Shown: piece after piece, positions 41,624-54,626 of the stretch
Numbering within the stretch: the first letter of the stretch is position 1
How the letters are laid out: every line of letters starts with the position of its first letter
Source of the DNA: Gnetum montanum
Taxonomy: Eukaryota; Streptophyta; Gnetopsida; Gnetales; Gnetaceae
Length of the DNA stretch: 64,000 nt
Direction: 5' to 3'
Assembly (NCBI GenBank): GCA_015680685.1
Contig: MNCI01000135.1
Coordinates: 213,894-277,893 of the forward strand
The notes under the pieces: model-generated
The model's input: only the letters and a program-made list of their open reading frames with translations
The model's database searches: none
What the model was told of the DNA's origin: nothing
Program-made: the position numbers and the translations under genes

Positions 41624-42664
41624 TGATGAGCGGTGAGGTACCCCTACACCTAACCATACAACTCACAAGAGTTTACGCACGATCTGGTCGAATTCCATGG
41701 ATGGGACTAGTTGTGGCATCTAGATCGTTATGCCTTGATTGCAGTTCGTTGTCTTCCCACCTGGACTAGTGGTAGCTTTGTCACATATGGTTTAGTCCAA
41801 AGTGAGGCATATGATTCTTGATGTTGTTTCAACCTTATGCTACTTCTAATGATAATAAAGAAATCATTTTTTAAAACTAATTAACAATAGAAAGTAAAGT
41901 CTAAACTAGCCTATGGGCGATGAGTGTTTATTCCCAGCTTGTCGTACACATCCTGAACCCATGTATCCACTACTGGGATTACCAAACACTATGCTATTAG
42001 GTGAACCAAGTAATAACGTTGCTGGGATTGCCAAGTGAATAGGTGTTTACACTCAAAATTGGTCGCACCCATTCTGCCAATTCATTAACGTGCATGAAAA
42101 CATAAATATTAACTAAGTACATGAAATGTAAATTGCATGGAAAGTAAATTTAATATAAGTCAAAATGCTACAATGAATAAGAATCACTCTCAATCTTATT
42201 GTCATTCATGGAATGTGTCTAGGTACATTGCCATTTGAATAAGACATCGTACAATTGACTTAGATCCACATTGTAGGCACTCACTAACTATTCTCTTAGA
42301 CTACGGAATAAAACTGCAAGAGTTCGGCTACTTTATTAACTAAAGAATGCCATAAACACAGCTGTAAGCACATATTTATAGATTTTATTTCTAGGCTGCG
42401 TTGATAGGGCCTCGTCAACGCATCATTGCATGCATCGATAGGGCTATGTCGACAAGGCCTTATCAATGGGGCCTCGTCGACAAGGCCTAGTTAACAAGGT
42501 TGTGTTGACGAGGCCTTATCAATGGGGCCTGGTCGACAAGGGCTGTTAACGAGGCCAAGATATCAAGGCTAAGATATCAGAGCCAATATATCGAGGCTAA
42601 GATATTAGGGTCAACCAAAAAGTTGACTTTTTATCAAATGTTCGAGCCAACTAATGATTCATCA
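41624..42664 (-). repeat. 3' LTR of element A (1,041 bp)
   Basis: Starts TGATGAGCGG and ends GATTCATCA on the + strand. On the - strand a TATA box (TATAAATATG) lies near 42374-42381. Its outer third (42400-42600) is an array of short units such as GGCCTCGTCGAC and AAGATATC. Confidence 0.85.
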
Positions 42665-45276
42665 TACCTTCACAACTAAATAAAAACTCGTCCTCGAGTT
42701 AACATGATAGGATCGAGCTTTCTTTACAAAAAATTGGGAATGATGGGATTATGGACTAACGCTAACTACTGACTGACTTTGAGTGCTACATTACAAAATT
42801 TTATTCGAGTGGATGCATACAAAATGACAGAGTGAAAAAAAGACTAGATAGACTTTGAAGATTACAAAATTTGCAAAGGTCTTTAGAAATCTGCTGAAGA
42901 CGATTCTTCTTGTTGTCACTAGCAGTGGTAGACTTCCAACCTAGATTGTTATGTCAATGCTTCTTAGGTTATGTGAAACATCCTTGAAGGATGGACTGAA
43001 ATTTCTTATCATTGTTCCATGGATCTAGCAAACTTGCAATGCTTGAGCATCTATCTTGTATGTGCTATAATTTGTTCATGGGCATATCCTTTGTTGTCCC
43101 CCTTTTAGCTTTGTTTTCATGCTTGGCAAAAGACCTTCTTCCTTAGGCATTTCTTTAGCATCACCTATAGTTACCAAAGGATCAACATTAGTTTTGGAAA
43201 ATTTTACTTAAAAATTGACCCTTTTTAGATCCCTTAGTTTTCATTTAAGCACAAGGTCATGACAGCATACTATGCCCATGGCTATGAGGTAACTAAAATT
43301 ATCAAGTTGTTCACATTATTTTGATCAATTACTATTAGTTACCATGATGTTAAAAAATAGGATGTTAGAAAAATTTTAAAATTTCAAAGTGGACATCCCT
43401 AGCCCCCATGACTAATAAGCATAACTTCGAAAGTACACAAGTTTTCAAACAATTGAAACCAAAGGTCTGATTTAGAAGATGGCCAAGAAATATTAAACTT
43501 GAAGAATATTTTAACGGAAAAGTAGGAAAAAGTGATGAGAAGTAGTTCCAAAATTATGCATAAATTTAGAGAAATTGTCATTGATGTTCTAGAAAATGTG
43601 AAGTTAGTTCAAAGCCATGATTAACAAAAGCTATGCAAGTGGGTCCTCCCCAAAGCAGGCTGCTACCATAATACCCTTGCATAACCACTATTATAGATGT
43701 TTGTGGGCATCCAAGAAGTTAAATATAGACCATGCCTTTGTTCCAAACAACAAAGAACTGCCACAATTGCGATGTTGCACTATAGTACAAAAAACCAAAA
43801 GGTTCATAATCGCATGCAGCAATGAGGTGAATAATGGGATGATAAGGGATTGCAGAGATTGGGATGTAAAGTACTCAACCATGTTCACAATAGGTTTTTG
43901 TGATAAATGTGATTAAAATGATTAATATAACTATTTGTCCAAGTTTAAACCAAGTCCATGCCATGAATAGTGACCTCACATTGATGTGTTCCATCTTGCT
44001 AACTAGCATGAATCCACAACCACCTCAAAGAACAATTATCACTCCAAAAAGAGAAGAAAAGAAAACAAGGAAGAAAGGGCCTTAGTTAGAGGGGCACCTT
44101 CAGGCATGGGTAACATGTCTTTCCAGCCCCATAACCAATGCTTATAGTACATTATTATGTCTAAGGAATGTGCTTTGAATTCCCATTATTGTTTTTTTCT
44201 CTCTTTTGTTTTGTTTTATGGGAACCACATCGTGCAAAGACAAAACTTCCTTTTTATTGGTTGATAGAGGAGTGATGATACGTTCCAAGAGGAGTCATAA
44301 ACCACATGAAGAAAGTTAAGAAGAAAATCCAACAAGTTTCCTTAAGGTCACATCCTTACCATTCCCACTTGGTCATTCCCTCTTTCTTCAAGGTACAATG
44401 ATCATTGATTAATTTTAGTTTCATGAGATGAAAAAGACTTTTTATTCAGATAACTGGAGGGATGGATGAGGTGGTCTCACTATTTTACATAATTACTTAT
44501 CCAATCATCTTGATAGCATAGCACAAAAGCCCAACACATAGCATTGACTTATACATCATGACTTGGCAATATTATTAATGGAAATATAAAAGACATTCAT
44601 AAAACATAAAGCAAATGACTAAAGAAAGGAGAAAAATATAAAGAAAATTAAAATATTAAAAAATGAAAAACATATTAAGAATCAAAAAATTTTGGAAGAA
44701 ATAGGAAAATGATAAAAAAATTATAAAAATAAAAAGGTGAAAAACACTTATTAGTTCTTGAACCAAGATGGAGCATCTTCCCCATGACTAATCTTATGGC
44801 TACACATTCAGGAGATGGACCACACAATTCCCTAGTTATACATCATCGATTTCCCATGTATCACTGTTACTGATTTAATTAATTGTGTGGTAGACATCTA
44901 GCGTTGGTGATAGTCTCATTTGGATCATTTAGATATGTATCTTCATCTAAACTTAAAGGTATTTCCATTTTGGAGGATCTAGATGTGCTTGGTTCTTCTT
45001 CTTAATTTTCTATTTTAATCCCTGAGTCTCCATGTTTAATATCCTCTTTTGGTGTATAATCAAAGTGTAAGATATCTGTTTCTAAATCCTATATTTGGTT
45101 TGTTTTTCTTAAGTCTAGAACTAATAAGTGGATCGATTACCTCCATGCATCTTTAAAGCAATTCTATATTCTCATTTTTAGGTCACTAGATGTCTTTTGG
45201 TTTAGTGGCTACTATGTAGGCTTGTTTTTTGCTCACATACTTATTCCTTAGCTTTGTTGTGGGTTGTGTTAATATT
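42665..45276 (-). other. Element A non-coding 3' section
   Basis: No coding domain. It shares ordered blocks with 47489-49393 of element B: AAAAACTCGTCCTCGAG, GTGGGTCCTCCCCAAAGCAGGCT (43637), AACCACATCGTGCAAAGACA (44222) and CCCCATGACTAAT (43404 and 44782). The shared blocks show that A and B descend from an ancestor that already lacked polymerase genes. Confidence 0.72.
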
Positions 45277-46690
45277 TTAAATTTCCATCCCACAACTACA
45301 TCCTTTACTATTAGTAGTGATGCATGGATTCTTTTGTCTCTTCATAGTGCTAGATTCATCACTGCTATTAGGTGTTGAAGTAATGATAGATGTTGGCCCT
45401 TGCATAGGATTGCATGACATTGGTTGTGAAAGGAAGGGTGTTGTACTTGATTGGCATTGTGCTAGTTTGGATGAGTTAGTAGGTCCATGAGTGTTGTACT
45501 TATGCGTGGGAACCATCCTAAAGAAAGGACATTTTTGAGATTGTGGTGAAGATCTAATGACATTATCATTTTTGTGTATTTTCATGGCACAAGTGGCATC
45601 ATCTCGTTGATGTTGTGGTGCTAAACTATCTTGTGTTCCTAGTGGTGACATATGGTGGAGGGAAGTATGAGAATATTGAGGATATGACGAAGGCTGAGAG
45701 ATGTGAGGTGGTGACCCTTCAGAAGATGTCGTAGGTCAATGATATTCAGGAGAGTGGTAGTAGTGATTTGAAATAGGGAAGGTAGAACCAATCAGGGAAA
45801 TAGGTTGTTGAACATAATATCCATACAGGTTCAGTTGGTAGTATGGGTAGTGTTGGTTTGATGATGACCATAGGTTTTGCCACTACGTTGGGTGATAGTG
45901 TCAAGGTTGGTAAGAAGTCCCACTAGGATGGTATGGTTGGTTGTAGGACTATCTATAATTACCTTGTGATAAAGGTAATTTTCTGGGCATTTGCTTTTGT
46001 ACAAACTCGGGATTCAATACAAAAGCTCAATACTCTTGTAGATGTAACATGATTGGGAAATAGCCCTTTGGATGGTCATATAGGCAAATGTCACATCCAT
46101 CATCTTATTCTATGGTTGAGTCTATAGCCTCTTCTTCTACGACCATTTTCCTTGTTTGCCCATAAGTGTTCCTAGTTGTTTCTTGGTTCTTCTTTCTTTG
46201 TTATTGTGATTGCCTTCTCCTCTATAGTTTCTACGAAATTTTTAGCTTTTTCATTTATCCACTCTAACATCCTATCTAGCCTTGCCTAGAGTTCATCAAG
46301 AGATTATTGCAGTGGCAAGGTTTGTTGTGAAATCACCTCATGAAGAGTTACCTCTTTTTCCTCATCATAGATGTGGACCCTCTTCTTTTGAAGACTTTGA
46401 TCCTAGTGATATTTCTCAACATTCTCTCATTTACATAGCTCTTCTTCTTTTGCCACCTACTCAATTAGTCTTTGTGTTTGATGATCTTTTAGTTCGTATA
46501 ATCAACCTTGACCATACATCCCAAGGGTCTCCCTCGTTTCATTATAAAGCCCATCTTTTATGTGGAAAATTTGCTCTTTTTGAGAGAAATCATGGTTAGG
46601 ACATCTATGTAGTAGCAAATAGTATCTATCCAAGGCTACATCGAAGGGTTTATGATTTTCTTTCTTCCAACCTTGGATTTGTTTTCTTAG
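45277..46690 (-). pseudogene. Element A gag, C-terminal part
   Basis: From the junction the - strand reads KQIQGWKKENHKPFDVALDR and YYLLLHRCPNHDFSQKEQIF, HIKDGLYNETRETLGMYGQG, then broken frames and a Pro/Gln/Tyr-rich tail (YYQLNLYGYYVQQP) to SPLGTQDSLAPQHQRDDATC. Element B has the equivalents (YYALLHRCSGHGYAQRDQ.., YYVQQLISPSDSMGH). No protease is recognised here; the matching part of B (49420-50390) seems deleted in A. Confidence 0.75.
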
Positions 46691-47488
46691 TGATGAGTGG
46701 CGAGATACCCCTACACTCAACCATACGAATACGAGCGTAGCACGCGTGATCCGGTCGAACTTCGCAGACTAAGTGCCTACACGCCTTATGGAACACTTCA
46801 GGTTAATTATTCGTTGTCTTCCCAGACTTACTTGTATTTGTCACGGTTGTATGGTTAAGTAAGTTTGAGGTATATGATTTTTATGTCTTTTCGGTTTTAT
46901 CTCCTATGCTGATAAGGTGAAGGGTGAAGAGACTAATTACTAACTTTAACTAACTAACTAAGTCTGAATTAACCTAGCATCAGCATCTGTTCCCACTTAC
47001 TGTTCACACCCTGAACCAAGGCAACCTTGGTTACCAAACGCTAGTCGTTGCTGGGATCACCAAGCGTAACGCATGTGCTCGAAGCAGTTGTACTGAGGCA
47101 CTTTACTAGGAGAGAAGGGTTGAGAGAGATTTAATGACTAATAAAGCGATTAAATGATAAACAATAAATAACAATAAATAAAATCCTATTTAGCCTATTC
47201 CATGCACTGCAAGGTTTATCCAAGAAGTTCGTCTTTATTTCCGTACACAAACATGTGTTTAGGTACAATATTTTCTCGAATAAAGATCCGTTCACTTTGG
47301 AGCTCCTACTATGGGCACATGGAAAATATTCTATCTCTGGAGGGATCAAACTACCAGAGTTTCACTATAGTCTAGGCCTAGAATGAGAAACAAGGGAGAG
47401 CCACCTCTTATTTATAGATTTGACGGCAGACCGCGATATCGTGGGGGATGACGCGATATCGCGGCCCATGCGATATCACATCCCATCA
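46691..47488 (-). repeat. 3' LTR of element B (798 bp)
   Basis: Ends TGATGAGTGG..ATCCCATCA with inverted TGATG/CATCA termini. Carries TATA box TATAAATAAG (- strand, near 47408) and a palindromic array with CGCGATATCGCG near 47430-47485. A polypurine tract on the - strand, CTCATGGGGGTA (47489-47500), abuts it. Confidence 0.9.
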
Positions 47489-49393
47489 TACCCCCATGAG
47501 TGAATAAAAACTCATCCTCGAGTTCCTTACAAAATATTGGGAAGGTATGGGATTATTGACTAAATGGAACTAATGGGATGACATGTGAACGGATCATCAT
47601 TACAAGACAAGACAAAATTGGTATTCACGACAACAAGAGTGAACACTTTATACATTGACATCAGGCCTTATTTGGCAGCGGAGAAAGAGAGAGAGAAAAA
47701 AGTTTTGCTGCTGCCAACGCCAGGATTGCCCCTTTTGTTGTCCATCCATAAGTGCGCCATCAATCTTGCTCCTTGCATAACCGCTTCAACACTGCTCCAT
47801 TCCAAGTTTCCTCTCCAGCTCCAATCCATTGTTGCATTATTGCCATCTGCACATACAACATAGTCTTAATATTAGTAAGGGTAAATGAATTACAATGTAG
47901 TTGATATCTTGCTTCGGTGAAAGGCCCATTGGCTGAGTTGTGGTATGGCTAATGTGGGTCTGGGGATATTATAGTGGTGACTACTAAAGGTGTAGGGGTT
48001 AGGAGAAAATTGAAAAAATTCAGGTTCGGATCCCCATGACTAAGAGCGAACCTTTGATAGCAATAGAATGGATAAAGAAAAAGAATAAGAAAGATCGAAA
48101 AAAAGAGACAACTATGACATCGATGAAAGGGATGTCAAGATGGAAATGAACAAAATAAAATGGATTGCAAAAATGTTAAGGGAAAGAATTTAATCGGTGC
48201 ACCAAATAGGAATGTCAGTGGGTCCTCCCCAAAGCAGGCTCATGCCCTTAATGCCCTGACAAATCCACATTCAAAGAGTCCGTAGGCTCTGGGAATGTCA
48301 TTTGGAACAAGAATTAAAGTCTTAACCACAAGAATTTACCAAAAAGAAAACAATGCATCCACCAAGATATACACTAATGATACAACCGACAATGAGGTGA
48401 ACAATGGAGAGAAGGGTGGAGAGAAGAGAATGGAATGGAATCCCAAGAAAAAAGTGGTGTAAAGCCCCTTGTGGATTTCATGATTAATGTGACTTAGTAA
48501 ATCCCATTCCAAGTCTGGCCTTAAACAAACCACATCCAGTGACTTCGCATTAATGCATTCGGCCAATCCATCCCCTTGGAGTAACAAGAATGTCTTCACC
48601 CAAGAGCCACCACCATTCCAACAAAATGAAGGAGAGAACGGGAAGCGAAAAGGACCTTAGTTAGAGGGAACATTTTTATCGTAGTTCCATAACCAGTGCT
48701 TGTAGCCCAAATGATTATTTCGTCTAAGGGGTGTGCTTTGAATTCTCACGATTTTTTTTTTTTGCTTTATGTGTTTATGCGTGAGAACCACACCATGCAA
48801 AGACTTTGTTATTTTTATTAACTCAGCTTCCCAATAATTGGGTAACGTCGAAATGGTAAGAAAAATTAAGAAGAAAACATCCAAGCACCCAAGAGAATGA
48901 CCAACACAAATGCATTAAGTTCCTTTGAAGTCACACCCTTTTCAATCCTTGAGTCCTTCCTTAGTTTGAGAAATGCCCAGTCACCAATTCATTATAGTTC
49001 TTATATAGAAAGGGACTGTACATTTCCAAGCCAAGAGAGACCATAGAACTTGTGGATGGATGGATGAAGTGGACTCATTGCCTACCATATCAAAAGAACC
49101 ATACCTTAGTATCAACATCATAACTTAAAGGTAAAAATCAAACATTAGCAATCAATAGGAAAATAGTTCATACCATCATTATGAACACTTATTGGGTGAC
49201 AAACTTACAAGGTGGATAACACACACATACACACACAAAATGAAAAAGTATAACGATCTTGTAAAACAAAAACAAGAAAAGTTAAAGAAATTTGTAAAAC
49301 AAAAATATGTAAAACAAAAATGTGGAAGACAAAAACGTGTAAAACAAAAATGTGTAAAACAAAAACTTAAAAAGAATTGAGAGCCCCAAATGA
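47489..49393 (-). other. Element B non-coding 3' section
   Basis: No recognisable domain where polymerase and integrase would be expected. Contains conserved blocks shared with element A (see 42665-45276), two internal CCCCATGACT motifs (48033 and 49415) like the terminal polypurine tract, and a 15-bp tandem repeat at 49283-49366. Confidence 0.72.
49283..49366 (+). repeat. 15-bp tandem repeat (ATGTGTAAAACAAAA-type)
   Basis: About five or six imperfect units of ATGTGTAAAACAAAA in a row. The lysine-rich + strand frame across it is a by-product of the repeat. Confidence 0.78.
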
Positions 49394-49675
49394 TTAGCAT
49401 AGGTGGCCATCTCCCCCATGACTGAATGGAAAGGGAGAGGTTTGAAATAATGAACGTCTATTTAAATTTCTTAAAAGTTCCCAACTTCTCCCCATTGATG
49501 TTTTCAGCTTAAGAGGTGGAAGTTGGCAATGCTCATATTCCAATGTATCTATGCCTTCTTTGTTAGCATGAGTTATTCCCCCAGTTTGTTCCATGCATGT
49601 CGGCCAGTTGCTCTTCCATTTAGCTATCAACCATGGGGTGTCTACTTGTTGTGTGGTTGCTACATACAAGAATCT

Positions 49676-50130
49676 TTATCTCATAGTTTCTAGGGCGCAC
49701 CGGTTGCATGTAGGAGATGCTGTGCATTCCTCCATGTCATCACCCGATGAGTCACTGTATGTGATGCATGGAACTTTCTTCTTCTCAATATTTCCATAAA
49801 TATTTACCTTAGATATCTCCAAGGAAATATCACGAATCCCTAGGCATGCATTTATTGTACTCAGCCATGCCCTTCCCATTATAATTGGGAAGTCCCCTTC
49901 GTTGCTTTTGACCTCTATCACCAGGAAATTAGCTAGGTATGACCAACAACACATAGTGGTAACGATGTCCTCCACCAATCCTAAGGGAATGGTGATGGAC
50001 TAGTCAGCCAGCTCTAGTTGAATGTTACTCTTCTTGAGTTGGGGCAGGTTCCAAGCTTGATACATTTATCATGAAATTAAGTTGACTCCGGAACCTGAGT
50101 CAAGAAGAGCCTTATGTGGTTCGTTCCCAG
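49676..50130 (-). pseudogene. Element B protease
   Basis: At 50070-50110 the - strand reads ALLDSGSGVNLIS, the retropepsin active site with D-S-G intact, in a broken frame. 49676-49978 is open and reads LANFLVIEVKSNEGDFPIIM, GRAWLSTINACLGIRDISLE, the C-terminal half with the I-x-GRxWL motif. Downstream 49394-49669 is another small open frame (NREGIDTLEYEHC-like, no known domain) before coding ends. Confidence 0.75.
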
Positions 50131-50389
50131 CGACTTGGAGGTAGATTAAGGGACTTCCAAGGTTAGATAGTTTCATGGGAAGGTGGCCTACCTTGATCTA
50201 GTCGATTACAGTATGTGTTAACATAACCGTATGTGTTAAGATCTGTTATTGGATTGAAGGGTGCTTTGATGCCTTATGTGTTGGAGGAGCGTACCTAGAC
50301 TTAACCACTTGTGGTTATGAGAGCTTGTCTGGGCTTTTGGTTCTAAAGAAGGATCTTCTCCTTTTGTAGTTGTCAAAACTAGCAGTAGG

Positions 50390-52541
50390 TTAAATGGTTA
50401 TGACTCTCGTAGCGTTACGTTGCTGCGGTTGAGTGGGGAGTTCCCCTTGCATTGTTGGAGCGGGTGGGATGGGAACTACTGGTGGAAGAGAGGTGAATGG
50501 ATTAGGAGGATGGTATGGATGTGGAGCGTCTCCCAGAGGAGAAGGGGTCCTTCTAAAGTACTCTTGAACTTGGTAGTGACATTGGGGAGTTGTGTGACCC
50601 ATGGAGTCACTTGGAGAAATCAGTTGCTGCACGTAGTATCCATATGGGTCTGGTTGCCAGTAAGGGTACTGTTGTTTTGGTGGTGGCATCCCCCATGATT
50701 GTGGGTATTGCCACTGCTGATGTTGTCCAATGGGTTGTCATGGAGTTCCACTTGGATAGTACATCAACGGTTGGTGGAACTCTCTTGGGTTACCTTGGGG
50801 ATAAGGTAACCTTCCGGGTGTCTACCGTCTGTTAAGTCTCAGGTTGAGTGCATATACCCCAGACTCTTGTAGATGTGAGATGATTGGACAACATCCCTTG
50901 GGATGGTCATATTGGCAGATCTTACATCCACTATTATTTTCTGTATTTGAATCCACAACCTCATCAGAGATAGTTATTTTTCCCTTACCTTTGTCATGTG
51001 CAGGGCCTAAATCTCTCCACTTTTTCTTATCCTTGTCACTACTTCGTTCCTGCTTAGACTCCTCTACAATTTTTAGGACAAGTTCAAATCTACTATCGAA
51101 GGAGTCCTGTATCTAATCTACCTTAGCCACCACTTTTGTTGTTAGCTTTTTAAGTGGCAAGTTTTTTCTATTCACCAACTCTTCGAGTGGTGACTCATCC
51201 TCTTCATCGTAGAATCTCACTCCCCTCTTCCAGAGGGAAGGATCGCGGTTGTATTCTTCCACGTTTCCTATTTTCCATAGCTCCTCTTCTTCTTTGGCTA
51301 CTTGCTCCAAAAATTTATGAACTTCATGGGATCTAAGTTCTGATACTCTCCCTTGGGCATAAGTTCCAAGGGTTCTCCTAGTTTCATACCTTATCCCATC
51401 TACGAGATGGCAAAGTTGATCCCGTTGTGCATAACCATGGCCTGAGCAACGATGTAACAATGCATAGTAGTGGCCCATGGCAGCATCTAAGGGTTCATGA
51501 GTACCTTGCTTTCATCCTTGGATCTTCTTACACAAGATAGACACTGTGGAGTACGTTTGATATTTATCATTGAAGAGTTCTAACCTCGTACTCCACCTCC
51601 TAATGGTTTCCGGTTCTAAGGACCGGTACCAACTCTCTGCTTCCTTTATGAGTGTCCTAGGAAACAACTTTAGTTTCTACCACTCATTCTGTATGTTCTA
51701 CAAGGCACAGGCATCATGGAATGCCTGTAAATGATTTTGTGGATCAGCATTGTATCCCCCTTCAAAGCATGAGATATTGTTCATGTCTAAGCGCTTGATT
51801 CGACTATCTTTTTGATCCCTTGTTGGTATTCTCACTGCCTCCATTATATCTAGCATGCTTTGGGTGGCAAGTAGGTTCTTCATGATCATCTCTTGCATGA
51901 TGTCTACATTGTTCCCTACTTTCCCTTCATTCATGCCCTTGTCCTCTCTCTCGACTTTCTCGTCGAGGTCTCTCATTTTTTCTACCTCTATCCTCACCGT
52001 TATGCTCTTTATGACTGCGCCTAGAGGTGGAAGGAGAGGGTGAATGATGTGATGAAGGGGAAGAAGAAGGAAAACCATCGCCATGATGATGTTTCTTACC
52101 TTCACTTCGATGGCTTCGGCCCCAATCGTGATGACGATTTAAGTGCCCATCCTTGTCATGTGTTTTTGTTCCCTCAGTGAATAGTTGGCATTCACGGGGA
52201 TCAGAACTAGGGTTTTGCATCGTGGAGCATAGGTTCTAATATCCCACCTCCTCACCATCGTTAGGAGGGGGAACATCATTTGATGAAGAACTTGTTATAA
52301 GTGGTTCACCATCTCCAATTTCACTTAGGACGTGCGGGACCCCTTTTCCCTTTAACAAGGTATGGTGGCTCTCCTGCCTTGAGTCCCTTAGATGTTGTGC
52401 TTCTGTGGGATGATAATCCCTTGTGTCAAAATTTTCTGCAATGTATTTAGTATATAATTTCGTTATGCCTATCTGTGCTAGAGCACGGAGGAGCATGTTG
52501 GGGACTGCATGATCTAGAGGTAACACTATGTTATCTTGCAA
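50390..52541 (-). pseudogene. Element B gag, broken in several frames
   Basis: From 52541: MQDNIVLPLDHAVPNMLLRA, one stop, then an Arg/Ser-rich part (SPSPSTSRRSHKEHNGEDRG), a frame change near 51930, then RIKRLDMNNISCFEGGYNAD, PQNHLQAFHDACAL, LIKEAESWYRSLEPET (51590-51670), YYALLHRCSGHGYAQRDQLC and LVDGIRYETRRTLGTYAQGR (51360-51478), and a Lys/Glu-rich region. The tail is Pro-rich (YPYWQPDPYGYYVQQL, 50640). Capsid role by family. The RS-rich N-part is unusual for gag and may bind RNA. Confidence 0.8.
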
Positions 52542-52856
52542 GTCTCTCTAGCGCATCTGTTCATACTGATTGAGGATAAAAGTAAAATTGGGTATGTATT
52601 CATCGAGATGAGTATATACCACCCTATATTGTTGAGGAACTGGCTGATTTTGGTTATGTGTTTTAGACTATTGACTGTTTCTTGTATGATCCTTAGGTGG
52701 TGTAATGCTCTTATGAGAAGAAGAAGAAGACATTGTGTCTTATTTAGTGTGTTAATTAACCGTTATATAATTTTTTGTTTAATTAACCCTAAGGTTCTTT
52801 TAAGGTCCCAAAGATGTGAGTGATCTCCTATGTTCTAATTAGTGCACAAACACTTA

Positions 52857-52876
52857 GTCCCCAGCAACGGTGCCAA
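52857..52876 (-). promoter_or_regulatory. Primer-binding site of element B
   Basis: On the - strand TTGGCACCGTTGCTGGGGAC directly follows the LTR. It resembles the TGGCRCCGTTGCCGGGGA site of Athila/Tat-type gypsy elements, with small changes. Confidence 0.82.
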
Positions 52877-53657
52877 TGATGAGTGACGAGATACCCCTAC
52901 ACTCAACCATACGAATACGAGCGTAGCATGAGCGATTCGATTGAACTCTGTAGACTAAGTGCCTACACACCTTATGGAATACTTAAGGTTAATTATTCGT
53001 TGTCTTCCTAGACTTACTTGTATTTGTCATGGTTGTATGATCAAGTAAGTCTGAGATATATGATTTTTATGTCTTTTCGATTTTATCTCCTATGCTGATA
53101 AGGTGAAGGGTGAAGAGACTAATTACTAACTTTAACTAACTAACTAAGTCTGAATTAACCTACCATCAACATCCATTCCCACTTACCATTCACACCTTGA
53201 ACCAATGCAACCTTGGTTACCAAATGCTAGTCGTTGCTGGGATCACCAAGCGTAACGCACATGCTCGAAGCGGTCGTACTGAGGCACTTAACTAGGAGAG
53301 AAGGGTTGAGAGAGATTTAATGACTAATAAAGCGATTTAATGATAAACAGTAAATAAAAATAAATAAAATCCTATTTAGCCTATTCCATGCACTGCAAGG
53401 TTTATCCAAGAATTTCATCTTTATTTTCGTACACAAACATGTGTTCAGGTATAATATTTGCTTGAATAAATATCCATTCACTTTGGAGCTCCTACTGCAA
53501 GCACATGGAAAGTATTCTATCTCTGGAGGGATCAAACTACCAGTGTTTCGCTATGGTCTAGGCCTAGAATGAGAAACAAGGGAGAGCTGCCTCTTAGTTA
53601 TAGATTTGGTTACGGACCGCGATATCGTGGGGGACGACGCGATATCGTGTCCCATCA
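52877..53657 (-). repeat. 5' LTR of element B (781 bp)
   Basis: Same ends as its partner and nearly identical over long stretches (for example 53080-53160 against 46900-46980). It lacks about 17 bp of the GATATC array near its outer end. Confidence 0.9.
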
Positions 53658-53662
53658 TTTAG

Positions 53663-54510
53663 GTTGGACACACTTACATAGGTTTGGTATTTTTTGTTGA
53701 AAAGTTCTACATTGTGGACTATTAGTGGATGGAACTTGGTTCAAATGATCTATACCAACTTTTAGCTTCATCTATTAGTGTCCTAGGAAAGAGGTTAAGC
53801 TTTTGCCACTTATTTTTGATATTTTGCAAGGCACATGCATCATGGAAGGCTTGTAAGTGATGTTGTGGATTAGAATCATAGTGTCCTACAAATTTAGAGA
53901 TATTATTCATATCGAGCCTTTTTATGTGACTTTTCCTGTGATTCTTGTGGGATATCTTAACTACCTCTATGATCTACATTAGACTCTTGGTGGCCATCAA
54001 GGTTTCATCATCATCAAACGTGGTAGGGAGAAAATTGCTATTTCTATTTGGCTAATTGTGATGGTTTCGGCTATGTTCATGTTGAGATCTTTGATTTTTC
54101 CCATGGTTTAATTTCTATCCTTATTTTGACCCCATAGTGAAGCTATGTCTCTATACCTATGTTCATCTTCATCAGAACTAGCCATTGAAGAGGAAGATGA
54201 AGATGGAGAACTAGAAGGATTGCCATGGCTTCGATGGTATTCCCCATAGTCCCTTGATTTATCTTTTTCAGGTTTTGATTAGGTCCTAGACCTTGAGGCC
54301 TCTCCTAGTACAAGACATACTTCATCTTCTCTAGGGTTGTTTGCTTAAGTGAATGTCATCCTTGAGTGTAGTGAGAGCAGTCACGAACATATGAAACCCC
54401 TAGATAAGGTTAGTCACTCCAATTTTCTTCAATATATATCTCATTAGTTCTCCAATGAATGTTCTCTTCATATGATGCATTATTCCTTCCTTGTAAAAGA
54501 GACATTTTTG
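53663..54510 (-). pseudogene. Element A gag, N-terminal part
   Basis: A Ser-rich start (GNPSSSPSSSSSSMASSDED near 54200) leads, after frame breaks, to MNNISKFVGHYDSNPQHHLQ and AFHDACALQNIKNKWQKLNL, then FPRTLIDEAKSWYRSFEPSS, the gypsy gag core. The frame meets element B at 53662 and continues at 46690. Broken by stops. Confidence 0.76.
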
Positions 54511-54626
54511 TTAGTTAGTGATGTGTGTGACTTAATATTTTCTAAAAGATAAATCATTAATGCATATAAAATGATCATGTATGATATAAATAATCTAGAT
54601 AACTAGCACCATCCTCAGAAATGGCA

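Larger units (their letters stand above)
46691..53657 (-). mobile_element. Ty3/gypsy element B inside A, gag-protease only
   Basis: LTRs 46691-47488 (798 bp) and 52877-53657 (781 bp), flanked by CTTAG (46686-46690) and TTTAG (53658-53662), a 5-bp target duplication with one change. Removing B restores alignment of A's gag to B's own gag across the junction. On the - strand: LTR, primer site, gag, protease, non-coding section with polypurine tract, LTR. No reverse transcriptase, RNase H or integrase. Athila/Tat-like by primer site and protease. The LTRs are very alike, so it is the younger of the pair. Confidence 0.88.

Noticed and set aside
47960-48050. tRNA-like B box GGTTCGGATCC in element B
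   Set aside because: No A box at proper distance; probably chance within the non-coding section.
49192-49380. Lysine-rich small protein on the + strand
   Set aside because: It comes only from the 15-bp tandem repeat and lies in the non-coding section of gypsy element B.
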